From assembly GCA_041394945.1 (NCBI GenBank), contig JAWKHH010000005.1, forward strand, positions 744,001-808,000: a DNA stretch of 64,000 nucleotides, written 5' to 3'. Below the pieces are notes generated by a model. The model ran no database searches and was not told where the DNA came from. It saw only the letters and a program-made list of their open reading frames with translations. This stretch comes from Bryobacteraceae bacterium (GTDB lineage Bacteria > Acidobacteriota > Terriglobia > Bryobacterales > Bryobacteraceae). Below, one piece after another: positions 43,201-51,223 of this stretch; positions within the stretch are counted from its first letter, which is position 1; every line of letters starts with the position of its first letter. The position numbers were made by a program, and so were the translations under genes.

Positions 43201-44293
43201 TCGAATACGCCAGCGTTCTTCCATCGGCTGGAAGCTTCAGGATGTACACGCGGTATCCATCCGCGGCCGAGGAAGGAAACACTCCGCCTTGGGCCGGAAA
43301 ATCGGTGGAACCCGTCGTCCCACACAAGTAGGCACTGCCGGCGCTATCGACGGCAACTCCGGCCGCGGTATCCCAGCCCCGTCCCCCGATATAAGTGAAA
43401 TGTCTCGGGCCGGTCGGCGTTGTTCGCAAAAGAAACGCCTCGGCCTGAAAGTAAGCAACCTCGATCCGATCGTCAAAAGCATTGAGAATTGGGATGTCGA
43501 TGCTCGATGTCTCTCCCACAATCAATAGCTCATCCGCACCCGGCCGATATACCATGTCCGTGATCTGGTCCTGCCCCGACCCGCCCACGAACCGCGCATA
43601 AACCAACTCCGGGTCGATCACCAGCTCCGCCCCCCGGTCATACTCGCCCAACACGAAATCCACCGCCCCGTCTTTCCCCACCCGGTACGCGCTCTCCACA
43701 TCCCGCCGCGCGCCGTCCACCGTCTGATACGCCTCCGGCTTCTCCCACCGCACCGGACCCGCCGCCGTCTCGATCGTGAGCGCCCCGTCCTTCTCCACTC
43801 GCACCGCCCCCGCCCCCTCGAACCGCATCCGGATCCGCGACGCGTCCGCACCTGCCGCCACCACGAAGTCGTGCTCCAGCAATCGCCGTCCGTTCTCGTA
43901 GTAACGAACGTCGACGCCTTCCCAAGCCCCGCGCACTCGCACCGACGAGTGATGCGCCACGCCCGTCACCCACTTCTTCGGGTCGTTCCCGTGGAAATAC
44001 GAACTTCGATCCGCGTTCATCCCGCCACCCTCGATCGACGCCTCCCGCCGCGCCCCGTCGAGCTTCATCGTCAACACGGCAGGCTTCTCGCCGTGCAGCG
44101 CCAGAATCGCCTCGGAACTGTTCAGATAAACGTGGTAACCCCGCCCCCGCGCGAAGTATCGGGCCCGCGTGTCCACCTGGCCACGGTTCTCCTCGAACCA
44201 AACGGGCTGTTCGCCAAGATTCACCGCGTCAGTGCGGGGAGCGCCTTGGGCGAACGCTGCCAGCACAAGCAGAATTACCGAAAAAACCTTCAC
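40232..44293 (-). CDS. giant secreted SBBP/BACON protein, tandem paralogue
   Basis: 1353 residues with the same plan as its neighbour: signal peptide (MKVFSVILLVLAAFAQ), N-terminal NLGEQPVWFEENRGQVD domain, SBBP repeats (YIGGRGWDTAAGVAVDSAGSAYLCG; LVYASYLGGFQDDEGNGIAVNASGEAFVVG), BACON-like domains (CAWSITVPPPWLSSSATTGTG; CPWDIGPLPLPNWLTVAQTSG; CPWSIRDLPQWLTASPASGTG) and two copies of the LDGR-ACY...NSQC domain. GTG start with GGAGG about 8 bases before it. Only 69 bases separate it from the next copy, so it could be co-transcribed with it. Extracellular; ligand unknown. Confidence 0.87.
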   Translation of the reverse strand: MKVFSVILLVLAAFAQGAPRTDAVNLGEQPVWFEENRGQVDTRARYFARGRGYHVYLNSSEAILALHGEKPAVLTMKLDGARREASIEGGGMNADRSSYFHGNDPKKWVTGVAHHSSVRVRGAWEGVDVRYYENGRRLLEHDFVVAAGADASRIRMRFEGAGAVRVEKDGALTIETAAGPVRWEKPEAYQTVDGARRDVESAYRVGKDGAVDFVLGEYDRGAELVIDPELVYARFVGGSGQDQITDMVYRPGADELLIVGETSSIDIPILNAFDDRIEVAYFQAEAFLLRTTPTGPRHFTYIGGRGWDTAAGVAVDSAGSAYLCGTTGSTDFPAQGGVFPSSAADGYRVYILKLPADGRTLAYSSLIGGGTSYQQARAIAIDAQGAAYVTGLTSSSNFPVTAGAFRPANSNFLSDAFVLKLNAQGTALVYASYLGGFQDDEGNGIAVNASGEAFVVGTTYSESLATAGALRSTVSLKEAFVARINAGGTALVYFTYFGGSGDDTGKAVAVDGNLAIIGGSTTSTDLAVVNATQPVPGGARDGYVAVLNSSGSAATFATYLGGYPDDEVLDIAAASVSSFVAVGRTESGDFPAVDRLQRAGGYGEPDGFVTWFRAAPGYSVPFSTNLGAPGVESEEITAVTVDPGDPANRIYVGGWTRSSGFPADRRPAVAREIAGGNTDPLVTPPQSDGFYARLTTSTGACAPEMWLEPSSNGTDAVVPRSDRVEARRLFLKVRAAHNCAWSITVPPPWLSSSATTGTGVATMVLEAQDNGTLSTRTASLAVSPGGASVTVTQAGACFLSVSPSLVTIPKTGAAVSLTLTADAGCPWDIGPLPLPNWLTVAQTSGLPRKGSAKFSISAAPLAREGSRSIFLAFRNDTGPRVVVTQEGCTYSLGVLPVLPFGGATNPMTITTDPGCPWSIRDLPQWLTASPASGTGSGTVQLTAAPNPDESRFHDGSVGLVSFRVRQASQACSVLSGPADFAVSHRGGTVRIPVTAGPGCFWLVGGDNIGASGRGASVASLELTPNFSTVPRHFDCTVRDPNIDQVLHSFSIDQAGLPPAVPSPMAPRYPGSVINQFRFADSNGAADISVLNILIADALDGRNACYLAFVPGASKLFVVNDQGDALVQPPMMFSTSGISGFTANSQCVVGPTANLSMAGEGIEMTLGIAASTTFTGSKVLYAAARDGAGNNSGWVPMSIWRGSAKPPTNAPAATFSEPPRGIGRTDRFVLKATDPNGAVDIQSVSFLLNGAIDGRHACYLGYHRPSNSLQLVNDNGNGVKGTMVLDGGPGVVENSQCRVLAAGSSASASGNEITLTLNVEFKAAFAGDKVLYLGIQDQVSTSGWTPMSTYTVIP
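43590..44260. repeat. near-identical DNA block, copy 2 of the paralogue pair
   Basis: Direct partner of 39450-40125, in the same orientation about 4.1 kb away. Confidence 0.7.
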
Positions 44294-44356
44294 CCTCTAG
44301 ACCTCCAATCAGATCAATCATAGAGGATTCTCCCGGAAACTTACATCCTCCCCGGA

Positions 44357-44371
44357 TGGATGTACAATCGG
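44357..44371 (+). repeat. 15-base direct repeat, left copy
   Basis: TGGATGTACAATCGG, identical to 44841-44855. The two copies flank the decayed toxin-antitoxin remnant. The repeat includes the TACAAT hexamer that serves the PSD1 gene in the right copy. Confidence 0.7.
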
Positions 44372-44428
44372 AAACCTACAACCCGCGCGGGGCGGTTGCC
44401 GCTGGTCTCCCGTAGCATCCAACACTCC

Positions 44429-44727
44429 GTGAAACTCGCCGCCCCTTAGCCGGAGGTCCTCCGGGCGATCGGTGAGGAATCGCGGCGCAAGGGCACTGAC
44501 AAGCTGACCTCCCGGCTGACCGATCAGATCATCAAAGCGACGCGCCTCCAAACCCAAGCGCGGATGATCCCGCTCCGGCTGGTACTCGACTCAACATTGT
44601 TGTGTCCGCCGCTCTCAAGCCGGATAGCCCTCCGAGAACCGTTCGCTGTTTGCGGCAGAAAAACTTCCCCGCTATGCTACCGGGAACCCAGTCCTCCAAC
44701 TCATCCGCGGCCGGGCCCGCGCCATCA
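44429..44727 (+). pseudogene. decayed antitoxin and PIN-family toxin genes
   Basis: Reading from GTG at 44429 gives VKLAAP, an in-frame TAG (44447-44449), then PEVLRAIGEESRRKG and TDKLTSRLTDQIIKATR. This is like the C-terminal half of small antitoxins that partner PIN toxins. From ATG 44564 the toxin starts MIPLRLVLD. One base appears to be missing at about 44592, after which the frame gives NIVVSAALKPDSPPRTVR, the PIN_3/TIGR00305 start (LVLDTNVVVSA). Another frame then gives PVLQLIRGRARAIKP, like the later part of the same family, with the middle deleted. At least one stop and two frame changes make it non-functional. Confidence 0.62.
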
Positions 44728-44840
44728 AACCGTTGTGGCTGTGGCGATTTCGTCACGCGAATTCACCAATGCGGCCGCCCCGCATTCGGTCCGATGAGCA
44801 CGAGAGCCGTCGCTACCATTGCGGCCGGCTTCTCCCCCAC

Positions 44841-44855
44841 TGGATGTACAATCGG
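44841..44855 (+). repeat. 15-base direct repeat, right copy, with -10-like TACAAT
   Basis: TGGATGTACAATCGG again. TACAAT (44847-44852) stands exactly 6 bases before the GTG at 44859 of the PSD1 gene, the leaderless spacing seen elsewhere in the window. No Shine-Dalgarno sequence. Confidence 0.6.
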
Positions 44856-44858
44856 GTC

Positions 44859-47800
44859 GTGCGACTGCTGACCATCCTCTGCGCCGCCGCCGCCGTGGCC
44901 ACCTGCGCCGGGCAGGACCTTTTCGAGAAGGAAGTCCGCCCGCTCCTCATCGCGCGGTGCTACGCCTGCCACTCCGCCGCCAGTAACCCGCCCATGGGCG
45001 GGCTCCGCGTCGACTCCCGGGAAGCCCTTCTCAAAGGCGGCGCCAGAGGTCCGTCCATCGTCCCCGGCAAGCCCGCCGAAGGCTTCCTCCTCGCTGCCGT
45101 CCGCCACGCCGACGACAACCTCAAGATGCCCCCCGGCTCCAAACTCAAGGACGCCGAAATCGCCGCCCTCGCCAAGTGGGTCGAAGCTGGCGCGCCCTGG
45201 GGCGCGTCCGCCGCCGCGCCCGCCCCGAAGCAATTCTGGTCCTTCGTCCCACCGTCCGAACCCGCCATTCCGCCCGTCAAGAACGCCGCCTGGGCCAAGT
45301 CCCCCCTCGACGCCTTCATCCTCGCCGGCCTTGAGGCCAAGGGACTTACTCCCGCCCCGCCTGCCGCCAAGCGCGCCCTCATCCGCCGCGCCACCTACGA
45401 TCTCACCGGACTTCCGCCTACCCCCACCGAAGTCCAGGCCTTTCTCGACGACAACACCCCGGAAGCCTTCGCCCGCGTCGTCGACCGCCTCCTCGCATCC
45501 CCCCGCTACGGCGAACGCTGGGGCCGCCACTGGCTCGACGTCGCCCGGTATGCCGACTCCAACGGCCTCGACGAAAACCTTGTTTACAAGAACGCCTTCC
45601 GCTACCGCGACTATGTCATCGCCGCGTTCAATAAGGACAAACCTTACGACCAATTCGTCCACGAACAGCTCGCAGGCGACTTGCTCCCGCCCGCCGCCGA
45701 CCTCGCCACCCGCTTCGAACGCTGGACCGCCACCGGCTTCCTCTCCCTCGGCGCCAAGATGCTCGCCGAAGACGACCCCGTCAAAATGCAGATGGATATC
45801 GTCGACGAACAGCTCGATACCGCCGGCCGCGCCTTTCTCGGACTCACCCTCGGCTGCGCTCGCTGCCATGACCATAAGTTCGATCCCATCACTACCGCGG
45901 ATTACTACGGTCTCGCCGGTATCTTCAAGAGTTCTAAGACCATGGAGAACTTCAAGGTCGTCGCCAAGTGGCACGAGTACGTACTCGCCCCGCCCGATGA
46001 CATCGCCAAACTTGAAGCGCACTTGGCCCGCATTGAGGCCAAGACCAAGGAAATCGGCAAGCTGACCTCGTCGGAGAACAAGCGCCTCGTCGCTGAAGCC
46101 CGCACCAAGGGCGGCGCCTATATGCTCGCCGCCGGCGATGTTCTCCGCCACGAGAAGTCCGGCCTCCGCCCCGTTCCGCGCGATACGTCCGGTGCCGTTG
46201 CCATCGCCGCGGGCAGCTTCGCCTCGGGCAACGCCAACCGCGAACTCGCCCGCGCCGCCGCCAACGTCCCCAAGGATGCGAAAGGCCCCTTCTTCGCCGA
46301 GTACGAGGTAACGCTTCCCGCCGCCGGCCTCTACCAGGTGGATCTCCTCGAACAGGAGAAAGGCCGCGGCACTCCGGACCTCTACGTCAACGGAGTCCTC
46401 ATGAGCAACGGCGCCGAGGCCATCTCGAATCGCGCCGCCTCACCCGACGCCGGCGGGTGGACCGTCGAAGGGATTTTCCCGTTCCAAAACGGGAAAAACA
46501 CCATCCGTTTCGAACATAAATCCCGCTTCGCGTTCTTCGAGAAACTCCGCGTCGCGCCCAACCAACTCCCCGCCGGCGCAGAGCCCCCGGAAACCACCGC
46601 CCAGATCGCCCGCCGCTACGGCGTCCGCCCCGGCTTCCTAGCCCAGTGGGTGGATCACATCCGCCGCTCCCAAGGCGCGCCCCACTCCATCTTCTACGCC
46701 TGGAATGCCTGGGAATCCGGAAAGTACGATCTCACCGGCTGGACCTCGCCCGCCGCCGAGCTGTTCGCCGGCTTCACCCCCTCCAACCGAACCGAACTGG
46801 CCGGCCGCTATCAGGACCTCTACGAGAAGGCCGCCTCCGGGGACGTCGCCGGCGCCCTGAAGGCCATCCACGAGCCCCTGTACGAAAAGTTCGGTCCCTT
46901 CCGCGCGCCCGACGGCATCCGCGAATACTATCCCGCCGCCGCCGAAACGGCCATCGCCAAACTCGAATCCGAACGGAAGGCGCTCGAAGAATCCACGCCG
47001 GATTACCCGCGCGCCATGGGCGTCCGCGAAGGCGACAAGGCGGAAGATATTCCGATCCACATCCGAGGCAGTCACTGGTCGCTCGGCAAGGTTACTCCGC
47101 GCCACTTCCCGGCCTCCCTCGCCGGCGGCGTCCAGCCAACGCTCGGCGAAAACCAAAGCGGACGCCTCCAGTTCGCCCAATGGCTCACCCGGCGCGACAA
47201 TCCCCTCACCGCCCGCGTCATGGCCAACCGCATCTGGCGCTGGCATTTCGGCCGGGGGATCGTCGGCTCCACCGACAACTTCGGCCGCCTCGGTGAAGCG
47301 CCCTCGAACCAGCCGCTCCTCGATTGGCTCTCTTTGCGATTCATCGACGCTGGATGGTCGATCAAAGCCATTCACCGCACCATCATGCTGTCAAATACCT
47401 ACCGGATGGGTACCAATTACAACGCCCCGGCGGCCGAAATCGACCCCGAAAATCGGCTTCTCTGGCGCGCCAACCGCCGCCGCCTGGAGGTCGAACCGAT
47501 GCGCGACGGCATTATGGCCGTCTCCGGCTCCATCGACTTCCACATGGGCGGTTCGCTGCTCAACTACAAGGATCGTCAATACGTTGCGAACACAGCCAAA
47601 GGCGGCGACGTCGACTACGACCGCAACCTCCGCGCCGTCTACATCCCCGTCGTCCGCAGCTCCATGTACGACGTTTTCCGCGCCTTCGACCTCGCCGACC
47701 CCTCCACCGGCAACGGCGACCGCGGCTCTACCGTCGTCGCCCCGCAAGCGCTTTTTATGATGAACGGTTCGGTGATGCTCCGCCACTCTCGCGTCATGGC

Positions 47801-48035
47801 CGAAAACCTGCTCGCACGGCCCGGCGACGACGCCGCCCGCATCCGCGAAGCCTACGAACGCGCCTACGCCCGCCCGCCGTCGCCCGCCGAAATTGACCGC
47901 GGCCTCACCTTCCTCGCCCGCATCGACGAAGCCCTCAAAAACAGGGAAACGAACCAAACGCTACGCCGCACCCTTGCCTGGCAAAGCCTGTGCAAAGCGC
48001 TGCTCAGCGCCAGTGAATTCATCTACTTGAACTGA
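44859..48035 (+). CDS. PSD1 cytochrome with DUF1549 and DUF1553 domains (second copy)
   Basis: 1058 residues from GTG 44859 (signal peptide VRLLTILCAAAAVATCAG). An in-frame ATG at 44844 is an alternative; the frame further upstream runs into the toxin remnant. PSD1 haem motif CYACH in EKEVRPLLIARCYACHS. DUF1549 (FILAGLEAKGLTPAPPAAKRALIRRATYDLTGLPPTPTE) with a second motif CARCH. A different central insert from the first copy: a beta-rich, carbohydrate-binding-like region (FFAEYEVTLPAAGLYQVDLLEQEKG; FPFQNGKNTIRFEH). DUF1553 is at the C-terminus (NPLTARVMANRIWRWHFGRGIVGSTDNFG). No DUF1501 gene is adjacent, unlike the first copy. It overlaps the convergent transporter gene by 13 bases. Confidence 0.9.
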   Translation: MRLLTILCAAAAVATCAGQDLFEKEVRPLLIARCYACHSAASNPPMGGLRVDSREALLKGGARGPSIVPGKPAEGFLLAAVRHADDNLKMPPGSKLKDAEIAALAKWVEAGAPWGASAAAPAPKQFWSFVPPSEPAIPPVKNAAWAKSPLDAFILAGLEAKGLTPAPPAAKRALIRRATYDLTGLPPTPTEVQAFLDDNTPEAFARVVDRLLASPRYGERWGRHWLDVARYADSNGLDENLVYKNAFRYRDYVIAAFNKDKPYDQFVHEQLAGDLLPPAADLATRFERWTATGFLSLGAKMLAEDDPVKMQMDIVDEQLDTAGRAFLGLTLGCARCHDHKFDPITTADYYGLAGIFKSSKTMENFKVVAKWHEYVLAPPDDIAKLEAHLARIEAKTKEIGKLTSSENKRLVAEARTKGGAYMLAAGDVLRHEKSGLRPVPRDTSGAVAIAAGSFASGNANRELARAAANVPKDAKGPFFAEYEVTLPAAGLYQVDLLEQEKGRGTPDLYVNGVLMSNGAEAISNRAASPDAGGWTVEGIFPFQNGKNTIRFEHKSRFAFFEKLRVAPNQLPAGAEPPETTAQIARRYGVRPGFLAQWVDHIRRSQGAPHSIFYAWNAWESGKYDLTGWTSPAAELFAGFTPSNRTELAGRYQDLYEKAASGDVAGALKAIHEPLYEKFGPFRAPDGIREYYPAAAETAIAKLESERKALEESTPDYPRAMGVREGDKAEDIPIHIRGSHWSLGKVTPRHFPASLAGGVQPTLGENQSGRLQFAQWLTRRDNPLTARVMANRIWRWHFGRGIVGSTDNFGRLGEAPSNQPLLDWLSLRFIDAGWSIKAIHRTIMLSNTYRMGTNYNAPAAEIDPENRLLWRANRRRLEVEPMRDGIMAVSGSIDFHMGGSLLNYKDRQYVANTAKGGDVDYDRNLRAVYIPVVRSSMYDVFRAFDLADPSTGNGDRGSTVVAPQALFMMNGSVMLRHSRVMAENLLARPGDDAARIREAYERAYARPPSPAEIDRGLTFLARIDEALKNRETNQTLRRTLAWQSLCKALLSASEFIYLN

Positions 48036-49522
48036 CCCGCCCCGATCGCCCAAACCATCAGCGGTACGATCGCCAGCGCCAGCAGATCCAGCACGATCCC
48101 CACCCGGAACATCTGTTCGATGCGGATCCACCCGCTCGCGAACACCACCGCGTTCGGCGGCGTCGCCACCGGCAGCATGAACGCGAACGACGACATGATC
48201 GTCGTCGGAATCAGCAGCAGGTACGGGTCGATCCCCAGCCCGAGCGCCGTCTCGACCAGCACGGGCGCCAGCATCAGCACCGTGGCCACGTTCGACGTCA
48301 CCTCCGTCATCGCTACGCCGATCAGGCATGCCGCCGGCATCAGCACCCACACCGGCGTTCCCCGCAGCGCGCCCATCCGCGACCCCACGTACGCCGCCAA
48401 GCCGCTGTCCTCAATCCCCGCCGCCATCGCGAAGCCGCCGCCCATTAGCAGCAGGATGCCCCACGGCACGCCGCGCTGCACCGTCTCCCAATCCATCAGC
48501 CTGCCCGCCGGCCGCGGCGTCCATCGCTCCGGCAGCATAAACAACAGCACCGCCATCGCCACCGCCACCGTCGTGTCGTGTATCGCCTTGGGATCCGGAA
48601 ACCACGCCGCCCACCACGGCCGCAGCATCCACGCCAACGCCGTCGCCACGCAAACCGCCGTCAACGCCTTTTCGTCCTGCGCCATCGCGCCCAGCTTCCG
48701 CCGCTCCCCGGCAATCACGTCGGCGGCGGAATCGAAGCGGATGCGCGATACCGGCAGCGGTCCGCCGAACCGGCAAAGGTAGGCCCACATCACGGGAATG
48801 AATACGGCCGCGATCGGCATGCCGACGCGCGCCCAGTCGAGGAACGAAATCGGCGCCCGGTCCGGAAAGCGCTCTTGCAGAAAGCCGAGGAACGCCACCG
48901 TCGTCGTGGTGCCGATGATCGTGCCGACGCCCCCGACGCTCGCCGAAAACGCCACGCCGAGCAGCAGCACCGAACCGAAGGTCTCGAACAATTCCCGTTC
49001 GCGTTCGGGCGTCGCCAGTTGCCGGATCACCGCCGTCGCGATGGGCAGCATCACCAGCGTGGTGGCCGTGTTCGAAACCCACATCGAAAGGAAGGCCGTC
49101 GCCACCATGAACCCGAGTATCAGCCGCGCCGGCCCGGACCCGATGGCGTCGATGACGCCCAGCGCCAGCCGCCGGTGCAGTCCGCAGCGTTCCATCCCGA
49201 GCGCCAGCACGAACCCGCCCAGGAACAGGAAAATGATGTGGTTTCCATAAGCCAGCGCGATCTTGGCCGAGGGAGCCACGCCGAGCACCGGCCCGAGCGC
49301 CATCGGCAATAGCGACGTCGCCGCGATCGGGATCGCCTCGCTGATCCACCACACCGCCATCAGCAGCGCGATCGCCGCCATCCGTTGCGCCTTCGGTTCG
49401 AGCCCCGCCGGAGCCGGCGCGGCCAGCACAAGCACGAAAAGCGCCAGGCCCACCCACAGGCCGGCACGCTGCCTCAAACCGGGAACCGGACCATCCGGAT
49501 GCTTGGATGCGGCGTCAGGCAC
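48023..49522 (-). CDS. SLC13/DASS-family sodium:anion symporter
   Basis: 499 residues with about 11 membrane segments. The landmarks are those of divalent anion/sodium symporters: SEAIPIAATSLLPMALGPVLGV, NHIIFLFLGGFVLALGMERCGLHRRLAL, SVGGVGTIIGTTTTVAFLGF in the first substrate-binding hairpin and LPVATPPNAVVFASG in the second. Likely substrates are dicarboxylates or sulfate; the family does not let one choose. The GTG start at 49522 has TAAATT exactly 6 bases upstream. Confidence 0.9.
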   Translation of the reverse strand: MPDAASKHPDGPVPGLRQRAGLWVGLALFVLVLAAPAPAGLEPKAQRMAAIALLMAVWWISEAIPIAATSLLPMALGPVLGVAPSAKIALAYGNHIIFLFLGGFVLALGMERCGLHRRLALGVIDAIGSGPARLILGFMVATAFLSMWVSNTATTLVMLPIATAVIRQLATPERERELFETFGSVLLLGVAFSASVGGVGTIIGTTTTVAFLGFLQERFPDRAPISFLDWARVGMPIAAVFIPVMWAYLCRFGGPLPVSRIRFDSAADVIAGERRKLGAMAQDEKALTAVCVATALAWMLRPWWAAWFPDPKAIHDTTVAVAMAVLLFMLPERWTPRPAGRLMDWETVQRGVPWGILLLMGGGFAMAAGIEDSGLAAYVGSRMGALRGTPVWVLMPAACLIGVAMTEVTSNVATVLMLAPVLVETALGLGIDPYLLLIPTTIMSSFAFMLPVATPPNAVVFASGWIRIEQMFRVGIVLDLLALAIVPLMVWAIGAGQFK

Positions 49523-49534
49523 CCACAGAATTTA
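49523..49534 (-). promoter_or_regulatory. -10-like TAAATT, 6 bases before a GTG start
   Basis: TAAATT at 49534-49529 on the minus strand, a 6-base spacer, then the GTG. Same leaderless-type geometry as the other sites; no ribosome site. Confidence 0.45.
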
Positions 49535-49579
49535 CCACGCTTCGCGCGGATCTTCTTTTGCGCCTATCTAAGGACCGGG

Positions 49580-50209
49580 CTACGGCGCCACCGACGATCG
49601 CTCCCACCCGAGCCCGTCAAACTGCGGCGATTCGGACCGGACCGGCTTGGGGACCGCCTGACTTTCGAAAGCCAGCCGCAAGCGCGCGCGCAGCCGGGCG
49701 CCGTCTTCCGGCTTGAGTCCCGCCTCCCCGAGCGCCTCCTCGAACGGTCTCCGGTCCAGATAGTACGCACGTACCGCCGCCGCCTCAGCCCGGGTGAAAC
49801 GCCCGAGTATCGATTCCAGCGCCGCCGAGCTCACCCGCGCCCGCGCCACCTCGGCGGGCGTATCCACATCCGCCGCCGACCCGTCCTGGTGAGTGCACAA
49901 CTCGTGCAGAAAGAATACAAAATCGCGCGGAGTCCGGATCCACCCCAGCCGCACTTCCGACGCGACTCCAGCCAGCGCGTCGTCCAGAATCTTTTCCGTC
50001 CGCACCGCCCCGAGCCGGCGGCGGCAGATCAGCCGAGCCCCTCCGGCATAAGTTCGTGCGAATTCGGCGATCGCCTCCGGATCGCCGCGCCGAATCCCTT
50101 CCGTGATCCGAGCCCATTCCCGATACGGACTGTTGTCCGAATGGCTCTCCCCCGGCGCTGCGGCGGTCATGGTTAGGGGCAGAGCAACCCCTTTGTTTTC
50201 AGTGCGCAT
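49580..50209 (-). CDS. degenerate sigma-70/ECF-like protein
   Basis: 209 residues, no signal peptide. The pattern ITEGIRRGDPEAIAEFARTYAGGARLICRRRLGAVRTEKILDDALAGVASEVRLGWIRTPRDFVFFL recalls sigma region 2, and LESILGRFTRAEAAAVRAYYLDRRPFEEALGEAGLKPEDGARLRARLRLAF recalls region 4. Several usual residues (the ED-V core and region 2.4 basics) are weak, so it could be a divergent sigma factor or a non-binding relative. I am fairly sure only of the general resemblance. It precedes the PEP-CTERM/kinase region on the opposite strand. Confidence 0.55.
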   Translation of the reverse strand: MRTENKGVALPLTMTAAAPGESHSDNSPYREWARITEGIRRGDPEAIAEFARTYAGGARLICRRRLGAVRTEKILDDALAGVASEVRLGWIRTPRDFVFFLHELCTHQDGSAADVDTPAEVARARVSSAALESILGRFTRAEAAAVRAYYLDRRPFEEALGEAGLKPEDGARLRARLRLAFESQAVPKPVRSESPQFDGLGWERSSVAP

Positions 50210-50364
50210 CAGTTCCCTCTTCTGGCATTGATCGGGCCGAACCGAAGCCGCTCGAGCCTCTCGGATCGATAGTTGCCGGACCGCGCCAAGATTCTCAACC
50301 CGATTGAAACGAACCAGCGTACCCTCCCATTATTTGGCCGACTTTTTTATAGCCCTAGAATCAT

Positions 50365-50395
50365 GGAGGTACCATTGACCTCCCCAATTGGGGAG
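50365..50395. promoter_or_regulatory. overlapping inverted repeats upstream of a PEP-CTERM gene
   Basis: GGAGGT, 7-base loop, ACCTCC (50365-50383) overlaps the perfect palindrome CTCCCCAATTGGGGAG (50380-50395). They lie about 120 bases before the PEP-CTERM start, in the only AT-rich stretch nearby, and look like operator sites. The rest of the ~300-base gap (50210-50513) holds no gene. Confidence 0.45.
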
Positions 50396-50513
50396 TAGTG
50401 ATTGACCTTAATCCCTGGTAACCTGTTAGGGCTCGGTACAACGAACGTGTCCGTTTTGTGTAGCGAGTCATGATCTAGATCAAGAAATGAATAATAATGA
50501 TGGAGGACGAGAA

Positions 50514-51137
50514 ATGAAGAAAATGATTGGGGTTGCTCTGCTCGCGCTGGCCGCCCCGATGTTTGCAGGGTCCATTGCTTTCGACGACTTTTCACTACCT
50601 CAGGGCCCTTTGACTGCATCCTCTAGCGACGGCCCCGTCGATATCGGCGGTGGGATTTTCCGTACGCTCACCCTCACCACCCTCGGCAACGTTCCGCCTG
50701 TGCAATACACAACGCAGGTGGCCGCTGGCCTTCTCGACATCACCAACGGAACCGGCGACGACAGCCAGGTGATAATCACCTACGACTTGCCGCTTCTCGC
50801 AATTCCGATGGGAGCGACCAACGTCCAGTTCTTCTTCACGATCGTTCAATCGGACGGCAACCCCACCCAGGTCGCCTTCGGTGGAGTGCTCGGCTCGGGC
50901 GGCACCGTGAATATCCCGGGTAACACTCTCAACCAAGTGATCGGCTTCGCCATCACCCCGCCGGTCGGCCCCGGACAGGGCACCATCACCTTCGATGGAA
51001 CGCCCGGCTGGGACCTCGCCGCTGATTCGCTCGGTATCCGCTGGACCGACCCCCAGACGGGCGTTCCGGAACCGGGCTCGTTCGTTCTTCTTGGGCTCGG
51101 CCTCGCCGCCGCTGGCATTATCTCCCGGCGCCGCTAG
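50514..51137 (+). CDS. PEP-CTERM secreted protein, copy A
   Basis: 207 residues. GGAGG stands 8 bases before the ATG; the longer ATG at 50487 would place that site inside the gene. Signal peptide MKKMIGVALLALAAPMFAG, a beta-rich domain (FDDFSLPQGPLTA; TNVQFFFTIVQSDGNPTQVAFGGVLGSGGTVNIPGNTLNQVIGFAI), then the sorting signal VPEPGSFVLLGLGLAAAGIISRRR. Clearly paralogous to the protein at 58689-59348. Function unknown; expected on the cell surface or in the matrix after exosortase processing. Confidence 0.87.
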   Translation: MKKMIGVALLALAAPMFAGSIAFDDFSLPQGPLTASSSDGPVDIGGGIFRTLTLTTLGNVPPVQYTTQVAAGLLDITNGTGDDSQVIITYDLPLLAIPMGATNVQFFFTIVQSDGNPTQVAFGGVLGSGGTVNIPGNTLNQVIGFAITPPVGPGQGTITFDGTPGWDLAADSLGIRWTDPQTGVPEPGSFVLLGLGLAAAGIISRRR

Positions 51138-51170
51138 TCCAGCTCGACAAACAACCTCCCAAAGCAAGAC

Positions 51171-51206
51171 AACCGGAGGGGGCTCGGATCCCCTCCGGTT
51201 TTTCTT
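51171..51206 (+). terminator. Rho-independent terminator after PEP-CTERM copy A
   Basis: AACCGGAGGGG, 8-base loop, CCCCTCCGGTT: an 11-bp perfect stem running straight into TTTTCTTT. Confidence 0.92.
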
Positions 51207-51223
51207 TGCCCGCCTGCCGAACC

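Noticed and set aside
44318..44756. Small open frames on both strands in the gap before the PSD1 gene
   Set aside because: They are explained as pieces of a decayed toxin-antitoxin pair; none gives an intact protein.
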